Shown here: positions 8,345-16,972 of the stretch, one piece after another
Layout of the letters: the number at the start of each line of letters is the position of its first letter
Numbering within the stretch: position 1 is the stretch's first letter
From: Hydrogenophaga taeniospiralis CCUG 15921
Lineage (GTDB): Bacteria > Pseudomonadota > Gammaproteobacteria > Burkholderiales > Burkholderiaceae_C
Reading direction: 5' to 3'
Assembly: GCF_001592305.1 (NCBI RefSeq)
Contig: NZ_BCWR01000001.1
Coordinates: 558,001-622,000 of the forward strand
Length of the DNA stretch: 64,000 nucleotides
Program-made: the position numbers and the translations under genes
The notes under the pieces: model-generated
Database searches by the model: none
What the model was told of the DNA's origin: nothing
What the model saw: the letters and a program-made list of their open reading frames with translations, nothing else

Positions 8345-9013
8345 ATGCGCATCCTGCTCGCCGAAGACGAAACCGAACTGGGCACCTGGCTGGTCAAGGC
8401 GCTCGCACAGAACGACTTCCAGGTCGACTGGGTGAACGACGGCCGCCTGGTGCGACGCAGCCTCAAGGCCACGAAGTACGACGCGCTCATCCTCGACCTC
8501 GGTCTGCCCGGCCTGGGCGGGCACGATGTGCTGACCGACCTGCGCGAGGCCGACGAACGCCTGCCCGTGCTCATCCTCACCGCGCGCGATTCGCTCATGG
8601 AGCGCGTGAGCTGCCTGCACGGCGGCGCCGACGACTTCCTGGCCAAGCCCTTCGAGGTGAGTGAACTCGAAGCGCGCCTGATCGCGCTGATCCGCCGTTC
8701 GCGGGGCAACGAACACCCGCGCTTTGCCTGCGGGCCGCTGGGCTACGACAGCGCCACCAAACAGTTCCGCCTGCAACACGAGCCGCTCACCCTCACCCCG
8801 CGCGAACACGCGCTGCTGCGCGCACTGATCCAACACAGCGGCGAAGCCCTGTCCAAGCGCGAACTGGTGGAACGCGTGTTTTCCGACGAGCAGGACGTGA
8901 ACCCCGAAGCCATCGAGGTGCTGGTGCACCGCCTGCGCAAGCGGCTGGAAGCCTCGCCGGTGCGCATCACCACCCTGCGCGGCATGGGCTACCTGCTGGA
9001 ATGCCCGCCGTGA
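8345..9013 (+). CDS. tctD: Response regulator TctD, OmpR family
   Basis: A 222-residue protein. The receiver domain has the acidic pocket AEDE (residues 6-9), the phospho-acceptor Asp51 in LILDLGLPGLGG and the conserved lysine in DDFLAKPF. The C-terminal half is an OmpR winged helix (LTPREHALLRAL ... VHRLRKRLE ... GMGYLLE). Its end overlaps the start of the sensor gene by 13 bases. The assignment to TctD rests on the sensor and the tctCBA transporter genes that follow. In the known system TctDE activates tctCBA in response to tricarboxylates. Confidence 0.85.
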   Translation: MRILLAEDETELGTWLVKALAQNDFQVDWVNDGRLVRRSLKATKYDALILDLGLPGLGGHDVLTDLREADERLPVLILTARDSLMERVSCLHGGADDFLAKPFEVSELEARLIALIRRSRGNEHPRFACGPLGYDSATKQFRLQHEPLTLTPREHALLRALIQHSGEALSKRELVERVFSDEQDVNPEAIEVLVHRLRKRLEASPVRITTLRGMGYLLECPP

Positions 9014-10437
9014 AGATGCCACGCTGGCTGGGCGGCAGCATCCGCCGCATGCTGCTGGCGGTGCTGGTGCCTGGCCTGCTGCTGGTGTTTTCGGCCGAAC
9101 TCTGGCTGGCCTGGCGCACCGCCAGCGAAGCGGCCGACGCCGCCTACGACCGCTCGTTGCTGGGCGCGGTCAAGTCCATCGACTCCAGCATCTCCACCGC
9201 CAGCGGCGGCCTGGGCGTGGAGCTGCCCTACCGCATGCTCGAATTCTTCGAACTCACCGCCAACGGGCAGGTGTATTACCGCGTGGCCACCGAAGACGGG
9301 CTGGTCGAGATCGGCAGCTCCGACCTGCCGCCGCCGCCAAAGCCCCTGCTCTCGGGCAAGCCGCAGTTTCACGAGGGTGTGTACTTTGGCGAGCCGGTGC
9401 GCGTGGGCAGCTACGCGCGTGAACTGGCCACGCCGCTGGCCGGCCAGGCGGGACCGCAGCGGGTGGTGATCCAGGTGGCCGAAACGCTGGAGGCCCGCAC
9501 CGGTTTTCAGCGCAGCCTGGTGCTGCAGTCGGTGGCGCGCGACTTCCTGCTGGTCGCCGTGGCCAGCACCCTGTTCGGCCTGGCCATCGCCTGGGCCATG
9601 CGACCGCTGGCCCGCCTGCGCCAGGACGTGGAGGCCCGCGCCCCGCAGGACCTGACCCCGATGGGCAGCGACGGCGTGCCCGCCGAGCTGCTGCCGCTGG
9701 TGGGCGCCATCAACCACCACATTCAGCGCAACCACGAGCAAGCCGAAGCGCGCCGCCAGTTCGTGGACGACGCCTCGCACCAACTGCGCACGCCACTGAC
9801 CACGCTGGCCACCCAGGTGGCCTTTGCCCAGCGCGAGGCCGACCCCGCCGCGCTGCGCGAGGTGATGGACAACATCCGCCAGCAACTGGACGAGACCATC
9901 CGCCAGACCAACCAGATGCTCTCGCTGGCCAAGGCCGACAGTGCCGCGCCCGAGCCCGAGGCGCTGGACGCCGTGGTGCTGGCCGAAGACCTGGTGCGTC
10001 GCTGGTGGCCGCTGGCACGCGAGCAGGGGGTGGACCTGGGCCTGCACGCGCCCATGGCCACGCTGCCCTTTCGCGGCGAGCCCGGCCTGCTGAAGGAAGC
10101 CTTGTCCAACCTGCTGCACAACGCCATCCGCCACGGCGGCGCGGGTTGCCACGTGACGCTCGCCGTGGCCGCCGAAGGACGCCTGGTGCGCTTCAGCGTT
10201 GTCGATGACGGGCCTGGCCTGCCGCCTGAGGAATTGGCACGCGCCGGCGAGCGCTTCTTCCGAGGCCGCCACGGTCAGTTGCCCGGTTCCGGCCTGGGGC
10301 TGGCGATTGCGCGCACCGTGGCCGAGCGCCATGGCGGCGAGATGCGGGTGAGCGCCGGGCCCGAGGGGCGCGGGCTGGCCGTCACGATGGAACTGGCCGG
10401 CACCGGCGACCCGTCGCTTCATGCGGGTAAACCCTGA
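9001..10437 (+). CDS. tctE: Sensor histidine kinase TctE
   Basis: A 478-residue membrane kinase: one N-terminal transmembrane helix (MLLAVLVPGLLLVFSAEL), a periplasmic sensing domain of about 130 residues (the TctE N-terminal type), a second helix (FLLVAVASTLFGLAIAWAM), HAMP, an H-box DASHQLRTPLTTLA, an N-box NLLHNAIRHGG and G-boxes DDGPGLP and GSGLGLAIA. A later ATG at 9016 (MPRWLGG) would remove the overlap with tctD and is a credible alternative start. It should phosphorylate TctD. Confidence 0.85.
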   Translation: MPAVKMPRWLGGSIRRMLLAVLVPGLLLVFSAELWLAWRTASEAADAAYDRSLLGAVKSIDSSISTASGGLGVELPYRMLEFFELTANGQVYYRVATEDGLVEIGSSDLPPPPKPLLSGKPQFHEGVYFGEPVRVGSYARELATPLAGQAGPQRVVIQVAETLEARTGFQRSLVLQSVARDFLLVAVASTLFGLAIAWAMRPLARLRQDVEARAPQDLTPMGSDGVPAELLPLVGAINHHIQRNHEQAEARRQFVDDASHQLRTPLTTLATQVAFAQREADPAALREVMDNIRQQLDETIRQTNQMLSLAKADSAAPEPEALDAVVLAEDLVRRWWPLAREQGVDLGLHAPMATLPFRGEPGLLKEALSNLLHNAIRHGGAGCHVTLAVAAEGRLVRFSVVDDGPGLPPEELARAGERFFRGRHGQLPGSGLGLAIARTVAERHGGEMRVSAGPEGRGLAVTMELAGTGDPSLHAGKP

Positions 10438-10453
10438 AAAATTCGCCCCTGGC

Positions 10454-10488
10454 CTGAAAGCGCTCTGAAAGTGCGTCTTTTCTACAGT
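10454..10488 (+). promoter_or_regulatory. Candidate TctD boxes and promoter of tctC
   Basis: The heptamer CTGAAAG occurs twice with 11-bp spacing (10454-10460 and 10465-10471), the helical repeat expected for an OmpR-family dimer. A TACAGT hexamer at 10483-10488 could be the -10 box. No good -35 is visible, as is common for activator-dependent promoters. Confidence 0.45.
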
Positions 10489-10544
10489 GCCCTCATCGCA
10501 GCACCTCCGTTGCGAGGATTCCACCCCTTCGAGGAGACACTTTC

Positions 10545-11534
10545 ATGAGCATCGCTTCCAAGTTCATCGCCGCGGCCGTCTCGGCCAGCGCCCTCACCGC
10601 CTTCGCTGCGGGCGCCCTGGAAAAAACCGAGTGCATCGCCCCCGCCAAGCCCGGTGGCGGTTTCGACCTCACCTGCAAGCTGGTGCAGAGCGCGCTGCAG
10701 GAGGGCAAGTTCATCGCCGACCCGATGCGCGTGACCTACATGCCTGGCGGCATCGGCGCCGTGGCCTACAACACCGTGATCGCGCAGAAGCCCGACGCGG
10801 CCAACGCCATCGTCGCGTTCTCGGGCGGCTCGCTGCTCAACCTGGCCCAGGGCAAGTTCGGCCGCTACAACGAAAACGACGTGCGCTGGCTCGCCGCCAT
10901 CGGCACCGACTACGGGGCGGTGGTGGTGGCCGAGAACTCGCCCTACAAGTCCCTCAAGGACGTGATGGCCGCGATGAAGGCTGACCCGACCAAGGTGGTG
11001 CTGGGCGCGGGTGGCACCGTGGGCAGCCAGGACTGGATGAAGGCCGCGCTGACCGCGCGCGCTGGCGGCGTGAACCCCAAGACCATGCGCTACGTGGCCT
11101 TTGAAGGCGGTGGCGAAGCGCTCACCGCGCTGCAAGGCGGCCACATCCACGTGTTCACCGGCGACGCGGCCGAAGCCCAGCAGCAGCAAAAAGCAGGCGC
11201 CAAGATCCGCATCCTGGCGGTGATGAACGACAAGCGCCTGACCGGCGACATGGCGAACATCCCCACCGCCGCCGAACAGGGCTACGACGTCGAATGGCCC
11301 ATCGTGCGCGGCTTCTACGTCGGCCCCAAGGTGAGCGACGCCGACTACAAGGTCTGGGCCGACACCTTCACCCAGCTGATGGCCACGCCCGCCTACGACA
11401 AGCTGCGCAGCGAGCGCGGCCTGTTCCCCATGGCCCTGACCGGCGCACCGCTGGACGCCTACGTCAAGAAGCAGGTGGCCGGCTACCGCAAGCTGGCCGA
11501 AGAGTTCGGCCTGAACGTCGTGCCCGCCAAGTGA
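10545..11534 (+). CDS. tctC: Tripartite tricarboxylate transporter substrate-binding protein TctC
   Basis: A 329-residue periplasmic protein. An Ala-rich signal peptide (to about residue 23, AFAAGA) precedes TECIAPAKPGGGFDLTCKL, the TctC/Bug family ligand loop. TYMPGGIGAVAYN and GGTVGSQDW are further family elements. It captures tricarboxylates such as citrate and delivers them to TctBA. It follows the tctDE genes by 107 bases, which hold candidate TctD boxes. Confidence 0.92.
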   Translation: MSIASKFIAAAVSASALTAFAAGALEKTECIAPAKPGGGFDLTCKLVQSALQEGKFIADPMRVTYMPGGIGAVAYNTVIAQKPDAANAIVAFSGGSLLNLAQGKFGRYNENDVRWLAAIGTDYGAVVVAENSPYKSLKDVMAAMKADPTKVVLGAGGTVGSQDWMKAALTARAGGVNPKTMRYVAFEGGGEALTALQGGHIHVFTGDAAEAQQQQKAGAKIRILAVMNDKRLTGDMANIPTAAEQGYDVEWPIVRGFYVGPKVSDADYKVWADTFTQLMATPAYDKLRSERGLFPMALTGAPLDAYVKKQVAGYRKLAEEFGLNVVPAK

Positions 11535-11539
11535 TCCCC

Positions 11540-11583
11540 GCAAGGCCACGGCCTTGCTGAACGCCGCCACCTCAGCGGTGGCG
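11540..11583 (+). other. Two RNA hairpins between tctC and tctB
   Basis: The first stem is GCAAGGCC/GGCCTTGC (11540-11547 with 11550-11557). The second is CGCCACC/GGTGGCG (11565-11571 with 11577-11583). No T-run follows, so these are more likely mRNA-stabilising or attenuating structures that keep the binding-protein message more abundant than tctBA. Confidence 0.5.
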
Positions 11584-11612
11584 CCCCCCCTTCCCCTCAC
11601 CGGAGTCCCCTC

Positions 11613-12059
11613 ATGAGTGACCGCCTGCTCGGTGCGGTGTGTGTTGTCGCGTCCGCCGCCATGGCCTGGGCCGCGCAGGACTATGCCGCCGCCATCTCCT
11701 ACGAACCCGTCGGCCCGCGCGCCTTCCCGTTGCTGCTGGCGTGCGGCCTGGGCCTCAGTGGCCTGTGGCTGGTGCTGCGGCCTGCGGCCGGGGCCGAGGC
11801 CTTCCGTGGTGTTCCCTGGAAGGCCACCGCCCTGTGCGCGGGTGCCGTGCTGGTCTACGCGCTGCTGTTCCAGTGGCTGGGCTTTGTGCTCGCCACGGCG
11901 CTGATGGCGCTGCCGGTGGGCATGGCGTTTGGCGGCAGCTGGAAACAGTCGCTGGCCGGTGGCGCCGCGCTGGGCGGAGTGCTGTTCCTGCTGTTCGACA
12001 AGCTGCTCGACGTGGTGCTGCCCGCCGGCCCGCTGGCTTCACTGCTCGGAGGGAGCTGA
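11613..12059 (+). CDS. tctB: Tripartite tricarboxylate transporter small membrane subunit TctB
   Basis: A 148-residue protein with four predicted hydrophobic helices, the usual size and topology of TctB. PVGPRAFPLLLACGL in the first third is a family hallmark. It sits between tctC and tctA, and GGAGG just before its stop serves as the ribosome binding site for tctA. It is thought to associate with TctA in the inner membrane. Confidence 0.88.
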   Translation: MSDRLLGAVCVVASAAMAWAAQDYAAAISYEPVGPRAFPLLLACGLGLSGLWLVLRPAAGAEAFRGVPWKATALCAGAVLVYALLFQWLGFVLATALMALPVGMAFGGSWKQSLAGGAALGGVLFLLFDKLLDVVLPAGPLASLLGGS

Positions 12060-12060
12060 C

Positions 12061-13569
12061 ATGGACATCCTTCAACATCTGGTGGCGGGTTTCGGCGTGG
12101 CGCTGAGCCCCACCAATCTGCTGATCGCCGCCTTTGGCTGCCTCATCGGCACCATCGTCGGCCTGCTGCCTGGCCTGGGCCCGATCAACGGCGTGGCCAT
12201 CCTGATGCCGCTGGCCTTTGCCATGAAGCTGCCGCCCGAGACCTCGCTGATCCTGCTGGCCGCCGTCTACATCGGCTGCGAATACGGCGGGCGCATCTCG
12301 TCCATCCTGCTCAACGTGCCCGGCGACGCGGGCGCCATCATGACCGCGCTCGATGGCTACCCCATGGCGCGCCAGGGCCTGGGCGGTGTGGCCCTGTCCA
12401 TCTCGGCCTGGAGCTCTTTCGTGGGCTCACTGGTGGCCACCATCGGCATCGTGCTGATGGCGCCGCTGCTGGCGAGCTGGGCGCTGTCCTTCGGGCCGGC
12501 CGAGTACTTCGCGCTCATGTGTTTCGCCTTCGCCTGCATCGCCGGGCTCATGGGCGACGCGCCCGTCAAGGCCGGGCTGGCCGCCCTCATCGGCCTCTCG
12601 ATGTCCTGCGTGGGCCTGGACTCGAACTCGGGCGTCTACCGCTTCACGGGCGGCGACATCCACCTCTCCGACGGCATCCAGTTCGTGGTGGTCGTCATCG
12701 GCGTGTTCTCCATCAGCGAGCTGCTGCTGATGCTGCAGGAACACCACAGCAACGCCGGACTGGTGACGCAGACCGGGCGCATGCTCTTCAACTGGAAGGA
12801 ACTCAAGGCCACCTGGTGGGGCACCCTGCGCTCCAGCGTGGTGGGCTTTGGCGTGGGCGTGCTGCCGGGCGCGGGCGCCACCATCGCCAGCGCCATGACG
12901 TATTCGATGGAAAAAAGCCTGACCGACACCGAAGGCACCTTCGGCAAGGGCGACATCCGCGGCGTGGCCGCGCCTGAAGCGGCCAACAATTCGGCCGCCA
13001 CCGGCTCCTTCGTGCCCATGCTCACGCTGGGCGTGCCCGGCTCGGGCACCACGGCGGTCATGGTCGGCGCGCTCTCGCTCTACAACATCACACCCGGCCC
13101 GGCGCTGTTCACCCAGCAGCCCGATCTGGTGTGGGGCCTGATCGCCTCGCTGTTCCTGGCCAACGTGATCCTGCTGGTGCTCAACATCCCGCTGGTGGGC
13201 GTGTTCACCAAAGTCCTGAGCGTGCCCAACTGGCTGCTGGTGCCCGGCATCGTGGCCGTCAGCAGCGTGGGCGTGTACGCGGTGCACGCCACGACGTTTG
13301 ACCTTGTTCTCATGACCGGGCTGGGTTTTGCCGCCTACCTGCTGCGCAAGCAGGGCATACCGATGGCACCGCTGATCCTGGGCTTCGTGCTCGGCGACAT
13401 GATGGAACAGAACCTGCGCCGCGCGCTGTCCATCAGCAACGGCGACGCGGCCATCCTCGTGGGCAGCCCCATCGCCATCGGTCTGTGGGTGGCGGCGGCG
13501 CTGATGCTGGTGGTGCCCATCGGGATGCGCCTGCTGGCGAGACCGCGCGCGCAGGCCGCTGCGGTCTGA
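12061..13569 (+). CDS. tctA: Tripartite tricarboxylate transporter large permease TctA
   Basis: A 502-residue polytopic permease with about 11-12 hydrophobic segments. The family signature GLLPGLGPINGVAILMPLAF lies near the N-terminus, and a second motif GVLPGAGATIASAMTYSMEK in the middle repeats the same pattern, as in TctA. ATG at 12061 is one base after the tctB stop and is preceded by GGAGG. It is convergent with the RES toxin gene, with only two bases between the stops. Confidence 0.93.
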   Translation: MDILQHLVAGFGVALSPTNLLIAAFGCLIGTIVGLLPGLGPINGVAILMPLAFAMKLPPETSLILLAAVYIGCEYGGRISSILLNVPGDAGAIMTALDGYPMARQGLGGVALSISAWSSFVGSLVATIGIVLMAPLLASWALSFGPAEYFALMCFAFACIAGLMGDAPVKAGLAALIGLSMSCVGLDSNSGVYRFTGGDIHLSDGIQFVVVVIGVFSISELLLMLQEHHSNAGLVTQTGRMLFNWKELKATWWGTLRSSVVGFGVGVLPGAGATIASAMTYSMEKSLTDTEGTFGKGDIRGVAAPEAANNSAATGSFVPMLTLGVPGSGTTAVMVGALSLYNITPGPALFTQQPDLVWGLIASLFLANVILLVLNIPLVGVFTKVLSVPNWLLVPGIVAVSSVGVYAVHATTFDLVLMTGLGFAAYLLRKQGIPMAPLILGFVLGDMMEQNLRRALSISNGDAAILVGSPIAIGLWVAAALMLVVPIGMRLLARPRAQAAAV

Positions 13570-13571
13570 TG

Positions 13572-14165
13572 TCACTCAGATGCGTCTATGTCCAGCAGCG
13601 GCACCCCTGACCGACGCGCCGCGTCCACCACCGCATGGAGCAGCTGGCGTGTGCCGGGCTTGACCAGCGGCCATTGCTGCTGGCGCTTGAGCGCCGTGAT
13701 GCCATTCGGAAACAGGCAGACGCAGACGTGTTGCGGGTGCTGTGCGGATGCGTAGACCAGGCCTTGCTGGCCCGCCTTGAAGCAGTCTCGGGCCAACGCC
13801 TGGGTCTGCGCGATGCGCAGGCTCTGCAGCAGCGGATACGGCTCCGCCAGAGGGCGCAGATCCACCAGCCGCAGCGGCTGGGTGGTGGTGAACCGCAGCA
13901 ATGCGCGCTTGCGCAAATCGCCCAGGCTGCGGCTGGCCGTGTCGCGGCGGAACTGCGACTCGAACAGCGCGGTGTCGGCACTGTCGGCCAGATAGGCGGT
14001 GACCTGATCCGGCAGGCAGAAGCGCCCCGACAACACCCCGGCCGGCGGCAACAGCAGCCCGTTGGTTTTGACAGTGCCGGGCCGTGCGCGCAGCAACTGC
14101 ACTCGAAAAAATACCTGCCCGGCGGGCAGCTCAATCAGCGGGGGTTTGAGTTCTTTGAGGTTCAT
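13572..14165 (-). CDS. RES-domain toxin (NAD+-degrading type)
   Basis: A 197-residue protein. The N-terminal FRVQLLRARPG, then LSGRFCLPDQVTAYLADSADTALFES and GLVYASAQHP, follow the RES family pattern, named for conserved Arg, Glu and Ser. Known RES toxins (such as MbcT) degrade NAD+ and stop growth until neutralised. It lies 12 bases after an antitoxin-like gene in the same direction, the standard antitoxin-then-toxin order. Activity is inferred from family membership. Confidence 0.75.
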   Translation of the reverse strand: MNLKELKPPLIELPAGQVFFRVQLLRARPGTVKTNGLLLPPAGVLSGRFCLPDQVTAYLADSADTALFESQFRRDTASRSLGDLRKRALLRFTTTQPLRLVDLRPLAEPYPLLQSLRIAQTQALARDCFKAGQQGLVYASAQHPQHVCVCLFPNGITALKRQQQWPLVKPGTRQLLHAVVDAARRSGVPLLDIDASE

Positions 14166-14177
14166 GGGCAGGGGGCA

Positions 14178-14645
14178 TCAATGTCCCTCTGCTGTTGCCA
14201 GGCCCAGCACGCGCTGCGCGTCCACCCCTTGCTCCAACGCCACGCGGGGCGTCTGGCCATCCAGCGCAGGGTGCGGGCTTTCCAGGAAGGCCAGCAGTGG
14301 CCAGCCATCGGTGGTGCCCAGCGCCTGTGACAGCGGCTGAAGGTGAGGGAACACAAAGGGTTCAAACTGCCAGCGCGGCAGCTTGAAGCCGCGCCGCAGG
14401 TGCGAGACACCGATGCAGCGGCCGGCCTTGATCCAGGCGTTGATGGTCACGCGCGTGGCGCCCGCCAGATCGGCGGCTTCGTCGGTGGTGATCATGTCGG
14501 CCGCCTGGATGCGCTCACGCCGGTAGACCGCGCCCGAACGCAGCAGCGCATCGGTCTGCGCTACGCTGGCGTAGGGGTCGGTTGCAACCGAGCGGCGTGT
14601 GGGGGTGTCAAGGGCAACCGAGAAGGGGACGGTCAAGATGTTCAT
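14178..14645 (-). CDS. Xre/MbcA/ParS-type antitoxin
   Basis: A 155-residue protein. The middle region TTDEAADLAGATRVTINAWIKAGR looks like a helix-turn-helix. The C-terminal WPLLAFLESPHPALDGQTPRVALEQG resembles the MbcA/ParS toxin-binding domain (FL..PNPALGG.TP). It precedes the RES gene by 12 bases. It should bind the toxin and autoregulate the pair. Confidence 0.7.
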   Translation of the reverse strand: MNILTVPFSVALDTPTRRSVATDPYASVAQTDALLRSGAVYRRERIQAADMITTDEAADLAGATRVTINAWIKAGRCIGVSHLRRGFKLPRWQFEPFVFPHLQPLSQALGTTDGWPLLAFLESPHPALDGQTPRVALEQGVDAQRVLGLATAEGH

Positions 14646-14833
14646 GTGCGTTCACGGATGCCCGCTGTTCTTGCGCATTGCGCCTGTTGGCCTTGCCACA
14701 GGAATAGGGAAAGGAGTTCCGCCAGTTTAGTTAAGTTCGATCTCTTCGTCAATTTCGTAAAGTTCGTTTCTCAAACCAGAGCAAATGGCCACGATCACCC
14801 AGTCGTCGCGCGTGCGGAAGGCCGACACCGATC

Positions 14834-16813
14834 TCAGCGTTTCCCCAGGATCAGCGGCGCGATCTGCTGCACGTAGTACTTCGACGCGGGCAAGGACAGG
14901 TGCCCGTAGTCGTAGCTCAGGGGCTCGGCGGAGCCGGGTTCCAGGCGCGACAGGCAGCCGTCCCGGTTGCAGAAGTAGTCCATGCCCGAAATGAACTCGA
15001 TGCCCATGGCGGCGGCGCGTTGGCGCATCTCGGCGGTCGCGGCCTTCACGTGCGGGTCCAGGAACTCGTCGCCCAGGCGCAGCGGCAGGCGCTGCTTGGT
15101 CTTCCATTCCTTCAGCAGCAGCTTGGGCAGCTCTTCGCGCCAGTACGGCACGGCGCCGAGCATCACGATGCGTTTGACGCCGGCTTTCTTCAGTTCGGCC
15201 ACGGTGGGCTCCAGGCCCGAGGTGTCTTTGTACCGGCCCTTGACCTTGCCCTCGTGCCACCAAGCGTAGAGCACGACGATGTCGGGTTTGGTTTCGCGAA
15301 TGACGCGGATGGTGTCGTCGTTCAGGCTCTTGCACAGCGGGCGCGGCTCGATGCCCAGGATGGGCGGGCAGATGGCGGCCGTGCGCTCACCGAGGCCGAA
15401 GCTGTACTGGCCGCTGTCCTGCAGCGCCTTGAACCCCGGGTACAGCGAACCCGCGTGCGAGTCGCCCCAGAGGAAGACCAGCGGGCGCTTCTTTTCAACG
15501 CAGAACGGCTTGTAGTGGCTGGCCGGCAGCTTGTAGTCCAGCATGCAGTCGCCGTCGCGCCAGCCTTCGATGACGGCGGGCTTCCCCCCCTTGGAAGACA
15601 GCGTGGCCAGCAGCGCCTGGGTCTGCTCGGGCGTGCCGTCGCTGGTGGCTCGGTTGGCGGCCAGCATCTGCAGGCGCTCGGGCTGCCCTTCCTGCTTGTA
15701 GATGGTGAAACCAGTCAGGCCGGACAGCGCCACGCCGGCACTCAGGGCGACCGTGGTGAAGCGCCACTGGCGCCAGTGCCCGAAGCGGATCGGGCGCTCC
15801 ACCAGCCGGTAGGTCAGCCAGGCCGCCAGCACGGCCAGCAGCACCGAGCCGGCCCGCTGCAGCGCGGGCGGTGCCTCGCCCAGCTCAATGTGCGGATAGG
15901 CCAGCAGCGGCCAGTGCCACAGGTACAAGGGGTAGCTGATCAGCCCGATCCAGACCATGGGCTTGCTCGACAGCACGTAGCGGTTGAACCAGCCGCGCGG
16001 GCCGGCGGCGATCAGCAGGCAGGTGGCCAGGGTGCCGGCGAAAGCCCAGCCCCCCGGGAAGCGCCGCTCCGGGTGCAGCTTGAACATGACCAGGGCCAGC
16101 AACAGGATGCCCGCGGTCGACAACCACTGCGCCCGGGTATTGGAGCTCTGCGCCGCCCCAGGGGCCGGGCGGCTGGCGGCCAGGTAGGCGCCAATCATCA
16201 TTTCCCAGAAGCGGCCCAGCGGGTTGTAGAACGCCGACGTCAGGTCCTGCCGCACCAGCCACAGGTTCACCGCCAGCGAGAGCAGCAGCAGGGCCAGAAT
16301 CCATATCTTCCGGGGTTGCCCGAAGCGGTGCAGCGCCAACAGCGTCACGGGCCAGAAGATGTAGAACTGCTCCTCGATCGCCAGCGACCACAGGTGCAGC
16401 AGCGGCTTTTCAACCGCCGACGCGTCGAAATAACCCGCCTCCTGCCAGAACGCGAAGTTGGACACGAAGAAGCTGCCCGCGAGCGCGTGTTTGCCCACCG
16501 CCTTGTATTCCAGGGGCGAGAGCACGAACCACCCGTAGACCAGCGTGAACGCCAGCACCAGAAACAGCGCCGGAAAAATCCGCTTCACCCGGCGGGCGTA
16601 GAAGTCCGCGAAGCTGAAGCGGTTGCGCGCCAGGTTGTCCAGGATGATCGAACTGATCAGGTAGCCCGAAATCACGAAGAAGATGTCCACCCCGATGAAG
16701 CCGCCCGGAAAAAACTGGGGGAAGGCATGGTGGATCACCACCGCAGAGACGGCAACGGCGCGCAGGCCGTCGACATCAGGGCGGTAGTTGTCGGTGTGTA
16801 AGGGGTTCGACAT
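14834..16813 (-). CDS. O-acyltransferase OafA/YrhL type with SGNH domain
   Basis: A 659-residue integral membrane protein. The N-terminal acyltransferase-3 domain begins YRPDVDGLRAVAVSAVVIHH and contains GGFIGVDIFFVISGYLIS, with about ten transmembrane helices to residue 370. The C-terminal extracytoplasmic SGNH domain has its nucleophile in FLWGDSHAGS and a late DYGHLS element. Such enzymes acetylate O-antigen, exopolysaccharide or peptidoglycan. The start at 16813 (MSNPLHTDNYRPDVDG) was chosen because the family normally starts close to this motif. It appears to be a single-gene unit. Confidence 0.88.
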   Translation of the reverse strand: MSNPLHTDNYRPDVDGLRAVAVSAVVIHHAFPQFFPGGFIGVDIFFVISGYLISSIILDNLARNRFSFADFYARRVKRIFPALFLVLAFTLVYGWFVLSPLEYKAVGKHALAGSFFVSNFAFWQEAGYFDASAVEKPLLHLWSLAIEEQFYIFWPVTLLALHRFGQPRKIWILALLLLSLAVNLWLVRQDLTSAFYNPLGRFWEMMIGAYLAASRPAPGAAQSSNTRAQWLSTAGILLLALVMFKLHPERRFPGGWAFAGTLATCLLIAAGPRGWFNRYVLSSKPMVWIGLISYPLYLWHWPLLAYPHIELGEAPPALQRAGSVLLAVLAAWLTYRLVERPIRFGHWRQWRFTTVALSAGVALSGLTGFTIYKQEGQPERLQMLAANRATSDGTPEQTQALLATLSSKGGKPAVIEGWRDGDCMLDYKLPASHYKPFCVEKKRPLVFLWGDSHAGSLYPGFKALQDSGQYSFGLGERTAAICPPILGIEPRPLCKSLNDDTIRVIRETKPDIVVLYAWWHEGKVKGRYKDTSGLEPTVAELKKAGVKRIVMLGAVPYWREELPKLLLKEWKTKQRLPLRLGDEFLDPHVKAATAEMRQRAAAMGIEFISGMDYFCNRDGCLSRLEPGSAEPLSYDYGHLSLPASKYYVQQIAPLILGKR

Positions 16814-16972
16814 GGGGCTGGGGTGAGGGGCAAAAAGGCAACTTCGCATCCTAACAAAGGCCATGAAAGCCCATGGCCAGGCTCACTGGAGGCACCGGCC
16901 GGTGCGCCCCACCCCACTGGACGCCGGCACCACTTGCGCCTACGCTCCGCTCAGCACAAGGAGGGACGGACC

